Shown: piece after piece, positions 23,030 through 32,436 of the stretch
Layout of the letters: each line of letters begins with the position of its first letter
Position numbering within the stretch: position 1 is the first letter of the stretch
NCBI RefSeq assembly: GCF_001894945.1
Contig: NZ_BCXE01000022.1
Location: 186,001-250,000, forward strand
Reading direction: 5' to 3'
DNA from: Rhodococcus ruber NBRC 15591
GTDB taxonomy: Bacteria; Actinomycetota; Actinomycetes; Mycobacteriales; Mycobacteriaceae
DNA: 64,000 nt
Notes under the pieces: model-generated
The model's input: the letters and a program-made list of their open reading frames with translations, nothing else
Database searches by the model: none
What the model was told of the DNA's origin: nothing
Program-made: the position numbers and the translations under genes

Positions 23030-24279
23030 CGCAATGCTCCGTCCACGGTTCCGTCCAGATCCGGCGGTGCGGGATCGCCGCCGTCGAGCGGGGTCAGCAC
23101 CGAGAGCCGGCCCCGGTCGGTGTCCTCGGCCCGCACCCCGAACCGGACCGCGGCCAGCTCCGCCGGCACGTCCTCCGGCACCGCGGCGGTGACGAGGACC
23201 TGCTCGGCCGAGGCCGCGACGGCGGCGAGCGCGGTGCGGCGCCGCCGATCCAGCTCGGCGAACACGTCGTCGAGCATGAGGACCGGGTCCGTGCCGTCGG
23301 CCCGCAGGAGCGAGAACGCGCCCAGGCGCAGCGCCAGCGCAAACGACCAGGACTCCCCGTGGCTGGCGAAGCCCTTGGCCGGCTGGTCACCCAGAATCAG
23401 GTCCAGCTCGTCGCGGTGGGGCCCCACTAGGCACACGCCCCGCTCGATCTCCTTCGTCCGCGCCTGCGCCAGCCGGGTCAGGAACGCGTCCTCGATCACG
23501 TCCCGGTCGTCGGATCGCGGCGTGCGGCCCGGGTCGGCGAACTCCGGCGGCAACGCCTCGCCCACCGTGCTGCGGTAACGGAGCATCGCCGGCCGCGACT
23601 CGGGGGCGATCGACCGGTATGCCTCGGCGACGTGGGGGGCGAGTTCGTGCAACAGGGCGATGCGCGCCGCGAGCAGCTCGGAACCGTGCGTCGCGAGATG
23701 ACCGTCCCACACGTCGAGCGTCGCCAGTGCGTTGGACCCATCGCCGGACCGGCTGCCGCGGCGCAGCGCACCTCCGGCCGTCTTGAGCAACGCCGACCGC
23801 TGTCGCAGCACCTTGTCGTAGTCGGCACGCACGCCGCTCATCCGCGGGATGCGGGTGGCGAGGAGCTCGTCGAGGAACCGGCGCCGATCCCCCGGATCAC
23901 CCCGCACCAGGGACAGGTCCTCCGGCGCGAACAACACCGTCCGCACAATGCCGAGAATCTCCCGCGGGCGCCGCGTCGGCGACTGGTTGATCCGGCCGCG
24001 GTTGGGCCGGCCCTCGTTGATCTCGACGTCGATGCCCAGTTCCCGGCCGCCGTTGACGACGACGGCGCTCACCACGGCCCGCGACGTCCCGGTCCGCAGC
24101 AGCGGGGCATCACCCGAGACCCGGTGCGAGGTCAGCGTCGACAGATAGCCGAGCGCCTCGAGCAGGTTGGTCTTGCCGTGTCCGTTACGGCCGAGGAACA
24201 CCGTCGGTCCGGGCGCGAGATCGAGCGAAACGGCTTCCCAGGAACGGAAATCGCGTAACGAGAGGGTGCGAACGTACAC
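23026..24279 (-). CDS. recF: DNA replication/repair protein RecF
   Basis: A 417-residue SMC-like ATPase of the RecFOR gap-repair pathway. Walker A is GRNGHGKT (30-37), Walker B is [13 protein letters not shown], and the signature region lies around [15 protein letters not shown]. The start is GTG at 24279 ([14 protein letters not shown]), matching mycobacterial RecF. It lies 25 bases after dnaN and overlaps dciA. No gnd gene separates dnaN from recF here, unlike some relatives. Confidence 0.97.
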   Translation of the reverse strand: MYVRTLSLRDFRSWEAVSLDLAPGPTVFLGRNGHGKTNLLEALGYLSTLTSHRVSGDAPLLRTGTSRAVVSAVVVNGGRELGIDVEINEGRPNRGRINQSPTRRPREILGIVRTVLFAPEDLSLVRGDPGDRRRFLDELLATRIPRMSGVRADYDKVLRQRSALLKTAGGALRRGSRSGDGSNALATLDVWDGHLATHGSELLAARIALLHELAPHVAEAYRSIAPESRPAMLRYRSTVGEALPPEFADPGRTPRSDDRDVIEDAFLTRLAQARTKEIERGVCLVGPHRDELDLILGDQPAKGFASHGESWSFALALRLGAFSLLRADGTDPVLMLDDVFAELDRRRRTALAAVAASAEQVLVTAAVPEDVPAELAAVRFGVRAEDTDRGRLSVLTPLDGGDPAPPDLDGTVDGALR

Positions 24280-24304
24280 AGGCCGACCGTTTCCTCCCTC
24301 CGGG

Positions 24305-25489
24305 TCAGCCCGGCAGGCGCACCGGCATCAGCAGGTAGGTGTAGTCGCTGTCCGGGGCGGCGAACGTGCCGGAGGCGTCGGGCTCGGGCGCCTCGTCGAG
24401 CGCCGGTCGCAGCACGGCGGGACGGCTCGGCGTGGTGAAGCCGAACGACACCTTCTCGCTGTGCAGCGAGCCGAGGCCGTCGAGCAGGTACCCGGGGTTG
24501 AACGCGATGATCAGCGGCTCGCCCTGGAACTCCGCCGCGAGCGACTCCTCCGCGCGGCCGGCGTCGTCGCCCCCGGCCGACAACAGCAGGCCGCCCTCGG
24601 TGAATTCGAGGCGCACCTGCGCCCCGCGTTCGGCGACGAGCGCGACGCGCTTGATTGCGTCCACGAGCGGCGCGATCTCGACGGTGGCCATCGCGGTGTG
24701 CTCGGTGGGCAGCAGCTGGCGGAACTTGGGGAACTCGGCGTCGAGGAGGCGGGTGGTGGTGCGCCGGCCGTCCGCGACGATACCGAGCAGGCCCTCGGCG
24801 CCGACCGACGAGCCGGCCCCCAGCGCGAGCTGGACGGGCGAGTTGGAGGATCCGCCAACGGTTTTCGCCGACTCGGAGAGCGTCTTGGCCGGGACGAGCA
24901 CGGCGGCGCTCGCCGCCTCGACGGTGGGCATCCACTCGATCTTGCGGACCGCGAGACGGAACCGGTCGGTGGCCGCGAGCACCATGTGGGTGCCGTCGAT
25001 CTCGACCCGGATGCCGGTCAGCATCGGCAGGGTGTCGTCCTTGCCGGCCGCGACGGCGACCTGGCTGATCGCCTCGGCGAACATCTCGACGGGCAGCGAA
25101 CCGGTCTGCTGCGGCAACTCGGGCAGCTGCGGGTAGTCCTCGACCGGCATCGTCGGCAGGGAGAACTTCGCGCTGCCGCAGTTGATGAGCACTCGCGTTC
25201 CGTCGAGCACCACGTCGACGGGCTTGTTGGGCAGTGCACGGGTGATGTCGGCGAGCAGGCGGCCCGAGACGAGCACCTGCCCGGACGTGATCACCTCCGC
25301 GGAGACGTGGACCTGTGCGGAGACCTCGTAGTCGAATCCGGAGACGGTCAGTCCCTGCTCGTCCGCGCCGAGGAGGACGCCACCGAGCACCGGCACCGGC
25401 GGTCGCGACGGAAGACTGCGCGCAACCCACGCGACGGAGTCGGCAAAGTCCTCGCGAGCGACACGAAACTTCATGCTTCCAAGCTCCAT
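24305..25489 (-). CDS. dnaN: DNA polymerase III beta sliding clamp
   Basis: A 394-residue beta clamp with three repeated clamp domains; typical segments are [31 protein letters not shown] and the C-terminal [10 protein letters not shown]. The ATG at 25489 ([14 protein letters not shown]) is chosen; an internal ATG at 25474 (MKFRVARED) with GGAG nine bases upstream is an equally possible start. An in-frame extension runs up through the oriC region to 25903 but has no clamp similarity. It is the first gene left of oriC. Confidence 0.96.
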   Translation of the reverse strand: MELGSMKFRVAREDFADSVAWVARSLPSRPPVPVLGGVLLGADEQGLTVSGFDYEVSAQVHVSAEVITSGQVLVSGRLLADITRALPNKPVDVVLDGTRVLINCGSAKFSLPTMPVEDYPQLPELPQQTGSLPVEMFAEAISQVAVAAGKDDTLPMLTGIRVEIDGTHMVLAATDRFRLAVRKIEWMPTVEAASAAVLVPAKTLSESAKTVGGSSNSPVQLALGAGSSVGAEGLLGIVADGRRTTTRLLDAEFPKFRQLLPTEHTAMATVEIAPLVDAIKRVALVAERGAQVRLEFTEGGLLLSAGGDDAGRAEESLAAEFQGEPLIIAFNPGYLLDGLGSLHSEKVSFGFTTPSRPAVLRPALDEAPEPDASGTFAAPDSDYTYLLMPVRLPG

Positions 25490-25624
25490 CGCCCCGCGGA
25501 TCCTTTCGCTGTTCCTGGCTGTCGATCGATTCAACGAAGTCTGGCACAAGGCCCCGACACCGACGTCGGCAGCGGGGACGTCGCTCCACGGTATGCGCTC
25601 GTCGATCAGTTGGAAAGCCGGAGG

Positions 25625-25933
25625 CTCGAGGGGGACAGGGCTCTCGAGACCCTGTGCACTCGAGTCCTCCACAGCCCTGTTTTGAAAGAGAAGTCTTCGA
25701 GAAAAAACACAGAAGTAGTAATAGGGGTTGTGGAATCTGTGGACGGACGACCGTCTACGCTGGTCGGGCGGGCTTCTCGAGACCCGGACTCTCGAGGATG
25801 AACTCGAGGAATTCTCGAGGACGGATGTGGACAGCTCGAGAGTGTTCAACATCGGTACACCGTCCGTCCACAAAGATCCCACGTTGTACACACCGTTGTC
25901 CACAGGTGTGAGTCACCGTCGAATCGTCTCGAG
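25625..25933. repeat. CTCGAG palindrome array within oriC
   Basis: Exact CTCGAG hexamers start at 25625, 25643, 25659, 25776, 25791, 25803, 25814, 25835 and 25928. Several are extended to TCTCGAGA-, ACTCGAGT- or TCTCGAGG-like forms. Four lie within 50 bases (25791-25840) next to the reverse-strand DnaA box. By base composition about 0.1 would be expected in this length, and the region is not coding. Confidence 0.85.
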
Positions 25934-25978
25934 AATCACGCCCGCAGCCGCCCTCTGGCCGGGTTCCGGGCACGAAGA

Positions 25979-26006
25979 AGGGCCCGGACACGATCGTCCG
26001 GGCCCT
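25979..26006. terminator. dnaA terminator hairpin
   Basis: An 11-bp stem: AGGGCCCGGAC (25979-25989) pairs with GTCCGGGCCCT (25996-26006), loop ACGATC. It lies 20 bases past the dnaA stop on the minus strand. Confidence 0.8.
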
Positions 26007-26025
26007 GTGTGCCGAGTCGGCGAGC

Positions 26026-27687
26026 TCAGCGCTTGGAGCGTTGCTTGATGCGTGCGGTCAGCTCCTGGACCTGGTCGTAGACCTTCCGTCGCTCGGTCAT
26101 CTCCTTGCGAATCTTCTTGTCCGCGTACATGACCGTCGTGTGGTCCCGGCCGAAGGTCTGCCCGATCTTGGGCAGGGACAGGTCGGTGAGCTCGCGGCAC
26201 AGATACATCGCGATCTGCCGGGCCTGGGCCAGCGGTCGGGCCTTGCCGGGCCCGCACAGGTCGTCGATCGAGGTACCGAAGTACTCGGCTGTCACCGCCA
26301 TGATGGTGGCGGAGTTGATCTCGAGAGCCGTCGAGTCCGGGATGAGGTCGCGGAGCACCACCTCGGCCAGGGTCAGGTCCAGCGGCTGCCGATTGAGCGA
26401 CGCGAAGGCCGTGACCCGGATCAACGCCCCCTCGAGTTCCCGGATGTTGCGCTCGATCCTGCTGGCGATCAACTCGAGGACGTCGTGGGGTACGTCCAGC
26501 CGGTCCATGCGCGCCTTCTTGCTGAGGATCGCGATGCGGGTCTCGAGTTCGGGCGGCTGGACGTCGGTGATCAGGCCCCACTCGAACCGGGTCCGCAGGC
26601 GTTCCTCGAGCGTCGCGAGCTGCTTCGGCGGACGGTCGGACGACACCACGATCTGCTTGTTCGCGTTGTGCAGGGTGTTGAAGGTGTGGAAGAACTCCTC
26701 CTGGATACCTTCCTTGCCCTCGATGAACTGGATGTCGTCGACGAGGAGGATGTCCGTCTCGCGGTACCTGCGCTTGAACGCCACCTTGCGGTCGTCGCGC
26801 AGGCTGTTGATGAAGTCGTTCGTGAACTCTTCGGTGGAGACGTACTTGACCCGCATCCCCGGGAACAGGCGTTGCGCATAGTGGCCGGCGGCGTGCAGCA
26901 GGTGCGTCTTACCCAGGCCGGAGGCGCCCCAGATGAACAGCGGGTTGTACGCGCGGGCGGGAGCCTCGGCGATCGCCACCGCGGCCGCATGGGCGAACCG
27001 GTTGGACGCTCCGATCACGAACGTGTCGAACGTGTACTTAGCGTTGAGGCTGCTGCTGCCGGTCGGGGACGCGGTGGCCGGGGGCGGCGGCTGCGTGAAG
27101 TAGGACGGCCACGACTCCCGGACCGCGGTCATCGCCTCCCGGTCGTCGTCGACCTCCTCGAGTTCCCCGGTGTCGACCTCGAGCATGCCGTGGTCGAGGG
27201 AGGAGGGGCGGCGCCGCCGGAAGGGGTGTGCCATGTCGTGGCGCTCGGACTCGCGCGGGCGGGACTCGAGCGGGCGGGACTCGAGTGGGCCGGCGACGAT
27301 GGGCCGCGTGTCGAACGAGTGCGGCTCGGGCGAGCGGGGGTCCGGCGGCAGACCCTCGAGGGGCAGCGTGTCCCGCGGCACGGCGTACGGGTCCTCGGCG
27401 GGGTCGTCGACGGTCGCGGACGGCTCGATGCGGACGCCGAGTCCTTCGACGCGATGCCCGAGGGTGCGGTGGAGCGCACGGAGGATCGGCTCGCGCAGAT
27501 CCCGCTCGATGGCCTCCTGCGCGAACGAGGACGGAACCGACAGCAGTGCGAATCCCTGTGCCAGCGTGATCGGCTTGACCAGGGCGAGCCACGCCTTCTG
27601 GCCCTTGCTGAGGCCCTCACCGTCGGCGGTCAGCTCCGCGACGACGTCCGGCCACACGTCGGCCAGCGCGTTCGGCTCGTCGTTCAC
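26026..27687 (-). CDS. dnaA: Chromosomal replication initiator DnaA
   Basis: A 553-residue AAA+ initiator. The domains are an N-terminal DnaB/DciA-interaction domain (about 1-95), a long low-complexity domain II (about 95-230) with the repeated unit PLESR, AAA+ domain III with Walker [10 protein letters not shown] and Walker [11 protein letters not shown], and domain IV with the DnaA-box recognition motif [14 protein letters not shown]. The start is GTG at 27687 ([13 protein letters not shown]), preceded by GGGGAGG seven bases upstream; the open frame further up has no similarity. DnaA boxes lie both upstream and downstream, so autoregulation is likely. Confidence 0.98.
   Translation of the reverse strand: MNDEPNALADVWPDVVAELTADGEGLSKGQKAWLALVKPITLAQGFALLSVPSSFAQEAIERDLREPILRALHRTLGHRVEGLGVRIEPSATVDDPAEDPYAVPRDTLPLEGLPPDPRSPEPHSFDTRPIVAGPLESRPLESRPRESERHDMAHPFRRRRPSSLDHGMLEVDTGELEEVDDDREAMTAVRESWPSYFTQPPPPATASPTGSSSLNAKYTFDTFVIGASNRFAHAAAVAIAEAPARAYNPLFIWGASGLGKTHLLHAAGHYAQRLFPGMRVKYVSTEEFTNDFINSLRDDRKVAFKRRYRETDILLVDDIQFIEGKEGIQEEFFHTFNTLHNANKQIVVSSDRPPKQLATLEERLRTRFEWGLITDVQPPELETRIAILSKKARMDRLDVPHDVLELIASRIERNIRELEGALIRVTAFASLNRQPLDLTLAEVVLRDLIPDSTALEINSATIMAVTAEYFGTSIDDLCGPGKARPLAQARQIAMYLCRELTDLSLPKIGQTFGRDHTTVMYADKKIRKEMTERRKVYDQVQELTARIKQRSKR
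27256..27285. repeat. 15-base direct repeat in dnaA domain II
   Basis: CGGGCGGGACTCGAG occurs twice in perfect tandem (27256-27270, 27271-27285), encoding the repeated PLESR unit of the DnaA linker. Each copy contains one CTCGAG. Confidence 0.8.
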
Positions 27688-28292
27688 GTCGCGTCCTCCC
27701 CAGTTCTCTCGATCCGAATTCCACACGATTATCCACAGATGTGGACAACCACAGGGTGGCGCCCTGTGGATGAGGCTGGGAGTTGTGGAGGCCGAGGCGG
27801 ACGGGTGAGCAGGTGCGACAACCGGCTCGGATCCGAAGTGCCCAGTGTGACATGTCTCGAGACGCCCGGCGCGCGTGGCCCGGGCTAGCGACTGCGGGCG
27901 CGGGTTCCCGCCCGGCCCGGCGGCCGGGCGCAACGCCGGTGCCCGCGGAGCAGTCGGCCCTGATCACCGCGGTGGTGGGCGACGAGGAACTGCCCCGGCG
28001 AAACCATGAACGGGAGCGTACCGGAGCATGAACGGGGTCACGCGACTTCGTGTTGCGAACGTGACGCGGGGGGAAAATGGCATGCGGCGTGTCGTCTTGC
28101 GTGTGCCGCGGCGCCGCGGTTTGATTTCGTGCTTGCCGCCGAGTAGCCTCGAACAGTCACTCATACAGCAGTGACGGATCCGTGCTGCCACGCAGTGTTC
28201 TCTTTTCGCGTACGGCACGTGTTCATGCGATTTTCGTACACGTTGGACCGAGGACGCCGACCGGCGTCACAGAACTTCGAGGAGTGTTGACC
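27688..28292. promoter_or_regulatory. dnaA-rpmH intergenic region with DnaA boxes
   Basis: A 605-base gap between divergent dnaA and rpmH. Close to dnaA are TTATCCACA (27729-27737, perfect E. coli-type box), TGTGGACAA (27740-27748, perfect reverse box) and TGTGGATGA (27765-27773, one mismatch). A CCACAGGG/CCCTGTGG inverted repeat (27750-27769) overlaps the last. These probably regulate dnaA or form a second origin half. The rpmH promoter is at the other end. I see no gene in it. Confidence 0.75.
28121..28149 (+). promoter_or_regulatory. Predicted promoter of the rpmH operon
   Basis: TTGATT (28121-28126), a 17-base spacer and TAGCCT (28144-28149), a reasonable housekeeping-sigma promoter about 135 bases upstream of rpmH. 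Predicted by eye only. Confidence 0.5.
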
Positions 28293-28436
28293 GTGGCCAA
28301 GGGCAAGCGGACGTTCCAGCCGAACAACCGACGCCGCGCGCGCGTTCACGGCTTCCGTCTCCGGATGCGGACCCGTGCGGGCCGCGCGATCGTGTCGGCG
28401 CGCCGGCGCAAGGGCCGCACTTCGCTCACCGCCTGA
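28293..28436 (+). CDS. rpmH: Ribosomal protein bL34
   Basis: A 47-residue, highly basic protein of the large ribosomal subunit: [20 protein letters not shown] then [20 protein letters not shown]. The start is GTG at 28293, with GAGGAG eight bases upstream; upstream codons in the same frame have no similarity. It is the first gene of the conserved rpmH-rnpA-yidD-yidC-jag-rsmG block. Confidence 0.97.
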   Translation: MAKGKRTFQPNNRRRARVHGFRLRMRTRAGRAIVSARRRKGRTSLTA

Positions 28437-28457
28437 TCCCGATTCCGGGAGCTCGGG

Positions 28458-28835
28458 GTGCTACCTGAGCCGTATCGCCTGCGGCGCCGCGCGGACTTCT
28501 CCGAGACAGTCCGTCGCGGCCGCCGGCAGGGACGGCGAGACCTGGTCGTGCACGCGATCGAGCGGGAGCAGGCCGAGCTGGTGGTGAGTTTCGGCGGTCC
28601 ACGGTTCGGATTCGTCGTGAGCAAGGCTGTCGGGCCGGCGGTGATTCGACATCGAGTCGCACGCCGGCTTCGTCATATCTGTGCGACGCTCGTCGACGAG
28701 GTTCCCGTCGGCGCAGACGTCGTCGTGCGGGCTCTGCCCGGTGCCGCCTCGGCGTCCTCACGGGAACTCGACCGGCAGGTTCGCTCCGGTCTCGCCCGCC
28801 TGGGCCTGGTCGCGACGGCGCGGCGGCCGGAATGA
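28458..28835 (+). CDS. rnpA: Ribonuclease P protein component
   Basis: A 125-residue protein that assists the RNase P RNA in tRNA 5' maturation. The conserved RNR-type motif appears as SKAVGPAVIRHRVARRLRHI (residues ~55-74), with His in place of the usual Asn, as is common in actinobacteria. GTG start at 28458, 21 bases after rpmH; overlaps yidD by ATGA. Confidence 0.95.
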   Translation: MLPEPYRLRRRADFSETVRRGRRQGRRDLVVHAIEREQAELVVSFGGPRFGFVVSKAVGPAVIRHRVARRLRHICATLVDEVPVGADVVVRALPGAASASSRELDRQVRSGLARLGLVATARRPE

Positions 28836-29113
28836 ACGCGGGCGAGGTGCTGCGGTCGGTGCGCTCCGCGCCGGCGCGGATGTTGATCTTCTGCATCGAG
28901 CTCTATCGCACGTACGTGTCCCCGACGCGCATGCCGACCTGCCGTTTCACCCCCACCTGCAGCGAGTATGCCGTCGAGGCGTTGCGTACCCGCGGGTTCG
29001 TGGTGGGCGCCGTATTGACGGTCGTCCGCCTGCTCAAGTGCGCACCCTGGCACCCTGGGGGCTGGGATCCGGTGCCCGAGCGGCGGCATCGATCGGTCGA
29101 CCGGGATCCCTGA
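28832..29113 (+). CDS. yidD: Membrane protein insertion efficiency factor YidD
   Basis: A 93-residue membrane-associated protein with the YidD core LYRTYVSPTRMPTCRFTPTCSEYA and LLKCAPWHPGGWDPV, including the conserved cysteines. It helps YidC-dependent insertion of membrane proteins. It overlaps rnpA by 4 bases and precedes yidC. Confidence 0.96.
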   Translation: MNAGEVLRSVRSAPARMLIFCIELYRTYVSPTRMPTCRFTPTCSEYAVEALRTRGFVVGAVLTVVRLLKCAPWHPGGWDPVPERRHRSVDRDP

Positions 29114-29183
29114 CCGGCACTGAAGACTTCGGACCGACGCCGCTGGGTGGCGACCTTGGACGACCTGAGGAGTACATAGAGCC

Positions 29184-30290
29184 GTGCTCGACTTCATCTA
29201 CTATCCCGTGTCCTGGATCCTCTGGGTCTGGCACAACGCTTTCACGGCACTGCCCGGACTGGAGCCCGACGACGGCGCGACGTGGGCGCTGTCCGTGGTC
29301 TTCCTCGTCTTCACGCTGCGCGCGATCCTGTACAAGCCGTTCGTCAAGCAGGTCCGGACGACGCGGCAGATGCAGGAACTGCAACCGCAGATCAAGGCGC
29401 TGCAGAAGAAGTACTCCAACGACCGGCAGCGGCAGGCCGTCGAGCTCCAGAAACTGCAGAAGGAACACGGCTTCAACCCGCTGATGGGTTGCCTCCCGGT
29501 CTTGCTGCAGGCGCCGGTGTTCATCGGTCTGTTCCACGTGCTGCGCTCGTTCAACCGCACCGGTGAAGGCTTCGGTCAGCTCGGGCTGTCGCCGGAGGAG
29601 AACGCGCAACTCGGCAACTATGCGTTCAGCCCGGAGGACGTGCAGTCGTTCCTCAGTGCGCGCCTGTTCGGTGCACCGATCTCGGCGTGGATCACCCAGC
29701 CCGAGGCATCACTGGTGGCATTCGAGCCCTTCGGCGGGATCCCCTCCCGGCTCGACATCGCGCTCGTCGCGATCCCGCTGATGATCGTGGCGGGCATCGC
29801 AACGCACTTCAACTCCCGTGCCTCCGTCGCCCGGCAGAGCGCGCAGGCCGCGGCCAATCCGCAGGCCGCGATCATGAACAAGCTGGCGCTGTACGTGTTC
29901 CCGCTCGGCGTCATCGTCGGCGGTCCGTTCCTGCCGATCGCCATCCTGCTGTACTGGGTGAGCAACAACATCTGGACCTACGCGCAGCAGCACATCGTCT
30001 TCCGCAAGATCGACCAGGAAGAAGAGGCCAAGAAGCAGGCCGCGATCGCACGCCGCAGCGACAACGCTCCCAAGCCCGGTGCCCGTCCCGATCGGACGAC
30101 GAAGAAGAAGACTGCCTCCACCGGTGTCGAGGACGCTGCGGGTGCCCCGGAGGTCTCCCTGGAGAAGACGGCCACGGACGACGCGTCCGGCGGTGCCACG
30201 CCGTCCGCCCCGCCGTCCGGATCTCCCAAGAACGCGGCCGGATCGAAACGCCCCGGCGGCTCGAAGAACTCCAAGCGCAAGCGGCGCTGA
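29184..30290 (+). CDS. yidC: Membrane protein insertase YidC (Oxa1 family)
   Basis: A 368-residue insertase. The N-terminal hydrophobic segment ([17 protein letters not shown]) is followed by the Oxa1 core: TM around [19 protein letters not shown], a cytoplasmic coiled coil ([18 protein letters not shown]), [37 protein letters not shown] and [25 protein letters not shown]. The tail is charged and ends in a Lys/Arg cluster that can contact ribosomes. The start is GTG at 29184. Confidence 0.96.
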   Translation: MLDFIYYPVSWILWVWHNAFTALPGLEPDDGATWALSVVFLVFTLRAILYKPFVKQVRTTRQMQELQPQIKALQKKYSNDRQRQAVELQKLQKEHGFNPLMGCLPVLLQAPVFIGLFHVLRSFNRTGEGFGQLGLSPEENAQLGNYAFSPEDVQSFLSARLFGAPISAWITQPEASLVAFEPFGGIPSRLDIALVAIPLMIVAGIATHFNSRASVARQSAQAAANPQAAIMNKLALYVFPLGVIVGGPFLPIAILLYWVSNNIWTYAQQHIVFRKIDQEEEAKKQAAIARRSDNAPKPGARPDRTTKKKTASTGVEDAAGAPEVSLEKTATDDASGGATPSAPPSGSPKNAAGSKRPGGSKNSKRKRR

Positions 30291-30311
30291 CCGAAGAAGA
30301 GAGAGCGAATC

Positions 30312-30857
30312 ATGGCCAGTGACCTGGACAAGGCACAGGAGGATGCCGACGTGACCACCGAGACGCCGGATCTCGACGCGGATTCCGACTCCGAGGACGA
30401 TCTGCTGGTCGAGGAGGGCGAGATCGCCGGTGACTACCTCGAGCAGCTGCTCGACGTGCTGGACTTCGACGGCGACATCGACCTCGACGTGGAGGGCGAT
30501 CGCGCGGTGGTGAGCATCGACGGCGGTAAGGACCTGTCCAAGCTCGTCGGTCGCGAGGGCGAGGTGCTCGACGCCCTGCAGGAGCTCACCCGCCTCGCCG
30601 TGCAGCAGGTCACCGGTGAACGCAGCAAGCTGATGCTCGACATCGCGGGATGGCGGGCCGGCAAGCGGGCCGAACTCAGCGCGCTCGGCACGGCCGCCGC
30701 GAAGCGTGTCCTCGAGACCGGGGAGCGCGAGGAACTGACTCCGATGACGCCCTTCGAGCGCAAGATCGTGCACGACGCGGTGGCCAGGATCGACGGTGTC
30801 TCCAGCGAGAGCGAGGGCGCCGAGCCGCAGCGTCGGGTCGTCGTCCTCAAGGACTGA
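30312..30857 (+). CDS. jag: R3H/KH domain RNA-binding protein Jag (KhpB)
   Basis: A 181-residue protein with an acidic N-terminus, a KH-like domain (DGGKDLSKLVGREGEVLDALQELTRLAVQQ) and a C-terminal R3H-like domain (LTPMTPFERKIVHDAVARI). It is a predicted RNA-binding partner in envelope homeostasis. It lies 21 bases after yidC, within the same transcription unit. Confidence 0.94.
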   Translation: MASDLDKAQEDADVTTETPDLDADSDSEDDLLVEEGEIAGDYLEQLLDVLDFDGDIDLDVEGDRAVVSIDGGKDLSKLVGREGEVLDALQELTRLAVQQVTGERSKLMLDIAGWRAGKRAELSALGTAAAKRVLETGEREELTPMTPFERKIVHDAVARIDGVSSESEGAEPQRRVVVLKD

Positions 30858-30958
30858 CGGACAGCAGTCCGACCGGACAGCAGTGAGGAGGGAGGGATCT
30901 CGGCGCGCGACGTCGGGATCCCTCCCTTCTCTCGAGGCGAGGTTGTCGCCGGGAGAGG

Positions 30959-31639
30959 ATGTTTCACGTGGAACAGGACGAGGGACGCATCCGCGAGATC
31001 GCCGTTCGCGTCTTCGGTGAGCGACTCGGTCTCGCGGAGCAGTATCGGGATTCGCTCGCGACCGACGGTGTGGAGCGTGGACTCATCGGGCCGCGCGAGG
31101 TCCCCCGACTGTGGGATCGTCACCTGCTCAACTGCGCCGTACTCGGTGAATTGATCGACGAGGGCGAACGTGTCGTCGACGTGGGTAGCGGTGCCGGTCT
31201 CCCGGGCATCCCCCTGGCTATCGCCCGTCCCGATCTGCACGTGATCCTCGTCGAGCCGTTGCTGCGCCGGTCGGTGTATCTGGCGGAGTTCGTCGAAGCG
31301 CACGGCCTGACCAATGTGCTTGTCATTCGCGGTCGTGCCGAGCAACCCGGCGTCGTGAAAGAGGCCGGAGGGTCCGACGTCGTCACCTCCCGAGCCGTGG
31401 CTCCCCTGGCGAAACTCGCCAAGTGGTCGCTGCCGCTCGTGCGCGAGGGTGGGCGGATGCTGGCGCTCAAGGGTTCCAGCGCGGCGGAGGAGATCGCGCG
31501 CGACCGTGACGAACTGGCTCGTCTCGGCGCCGGCAACCTCGAGGTCCTCGAGTGCGGCGTGGGGCTGCTCGAGACACCCACCCTCGTGGTGAAAGCCGAG
31601 CGGATGCCGCGGCAGACTCGGCGGCGCAAGAAGCACTGA
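30959..31639 (+). CDS. rsmG: 16S rRNA (guanine-N7) methyltransferase RsmG (GidB)
   Basis: A 226-residue class I SAM methyltransferase that modifies G527 of 16S rRNA; loss confers low-level streptomycin resistance in other bacteria. The SAM motif is [17 protein letters not shown]. The start is ATG at 30959, giving MFHVEQDEG. The codons for FHVEQ are a parS site, so the ParB target is embedded in the coding start. The C-terminus is basic (RQTRRRKKH). Confidence 0.96.
   Translation: MFHVEQDEGRIREIAVRVFGERLGLAEQYRDSLATDGVERGLIGPREVPRLWDRHLLNCAVLGELIDEGERVVDVGSGAGLPGIPLAIARPDLHVILVEPLLRRSVYLAEFVEAHGLTNVLVIRGRAEQPGVVKEAGGSDVVTSRAVAPLAKLAKWSLPLVREGGRMLALKGSSAAEEIARDRDELARLGAGNLEVLECGVGLLETPTLVVKAERMPRQTRRRKKH
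30960..30975. other. parS site inside the rsmG start
   Basis: TGTTTCACGTGGAACA, one mismatch from the perfect palindrome (G for A in the right arm), overlapping the rsmG start codon and encoding FHVEQ. Confidence 0.85.
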
Positions 31640-31642
31640 TCC

Positions 31643-31658
31643 GGTTTCACGTGAAACC
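31643..31658. other. parS site
   Basis: GGTTTCACGTGAAACC, a perfect 16-base palindrome, 3 bases after the rsmG stop codon. Confidence 0.92.
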
Positions 31659-32109
31659 GACCCGCACTCTCGAGTGCGGCGCCCTCTCGAGGATCGCACT
31701 CGAGGAGATGAGCGACTCGAGGCACTCGGGGTGTCGAGCAGTGCGCCCCCGTCGTCCCCGGCGGCCGCCGTACCCGGATGCCGGGCCGCCCGCGGCTCGA
31801 GACCTGCGGTGTCCCTCTCCTGTCGCGTCCTTTCTCTGTCGCGTCACGGTCCTATCGCGTCGTCACTGGCCGATCCCCGCCGAAATCCGCTCCGGTGTGC
31901 CCGGTCCTGCCCGCAACTACCGCGGGCTGGCCGCGCCTGCAGCACGAGTCACCGAAGTTGTTGTCCTCCTTTACTTTTAGGGTCGACGGCACGGCAGCGC
32001 CAGGACGGCGAATCCTCTTCGGCACACGCCCTTCCCCATACCCTCGGCCAAATCGTCACTGTGACAGTAGCTCCCCCTCCACGTCGAGGCGGTCGCGAGT
32101 GCGACGCGT

Positions 32110-32125
32110 TGTTTCACGTGAAACC
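32110..32125. other. parS site
   Basis: TGTTTCACGTGAAACC, perfect 14-base core GTTTCACGTGAAAC, in the rsmG-parA intergenic region. Confidence 0.92.
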
Positions 32126-32135
32126 TGCACTTTTC

Positions 32136-32151
32136 GGTTTCACGTGAAACG
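32136..32151. other. parS site
   Basis: GGTTTCACGTGAAACG, perfect 14-base core, 26 bases from the previous site (centre to centre), so ParB dimers could sit side by side. Confidence 0.92.
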
Positions 32152-32154
32152 GTG

Positions 32155-32170
32155 GGTTTCCCGTGAAACG
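32155..32170. other. Degenerate parS site
   Basis: GGTTTCCCGTGAAACG, the core with one change (C for A) in the left half, 19 bases from the preceding perfect site. Binding may be weaker. Confidence 0.7.
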
Positions 32171-32436
32171 AGATTCGTCGGCGACGTCGTCGCACTCCTG
32201 CGGAAGGCGGATGGGATACTGAGTCGAAACGAGGAAAGGGAGTGGGCCGGCAACGGTCGCCAACCCTCGCCGGCGCACTCCACCTTCCGAGTTCGGGCAT
32301 CAGTCACTGCGCCTCGGCTCACTCCACCCCCCGTGGGACCGAAACGGTGACCGGCCGCGGTGGTCGAGCGCGGATCACCGGCGTGGTGTCGCGAGGGGGA
32401 TGTACCGTGCGGGTGTCGACAACAAAGGAGCGGTCA

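Larger units (their letters stand above)
25490..26025. other. Origin of replication oriC (dnaA-dnaN intergenic)
   Basis: The 536-base gap between dnaA and dnaN carries DnaA boxes: TTGTCCACA at 25896-25904 (perfect actinobacterial consensus), TTGTACACA at 25884-25892, and TGTGGACAG at 25826-25834 on the other strand. Weaker matches are at 25665, 25729, 25738 and 25864. An AT-richer stretch at 25678-25737 could be the unwinding region. Nine exact CTCGAG palindromes lie between 25625 and 25933. The dnaA terminator hairpin is at the dnaA-proximal edge. This is the position of oriC in mycobacteria. I see no gene here. Confidence 0.9.
31640..32436. promoter_or_regulatory. rsmG-parA intergenic region, parS cluster
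   Basis: A 797-base non-coding region holding four parS-like palindromes (31643, 32110, 32136, 32155) and five CTCGAG hexamers (31669-31801). The middle part (31805-32100) shows no recognisable motif and no convincing open frame. The parA promoter should lie in 32180-32430. Confidence 0.75.

Noticed and set aside
25490-25903. N-terminal extension of dnaN through oriC
   Set aside because: The extra codons have no clamp similarity and cover DnaA boxes; the frame is open by chance.
31805-32100. Possible small gene between rsmG and parA
   Set aside because: Short open frames exist in several phases but none has a ribosome-binding site or sensible composition.
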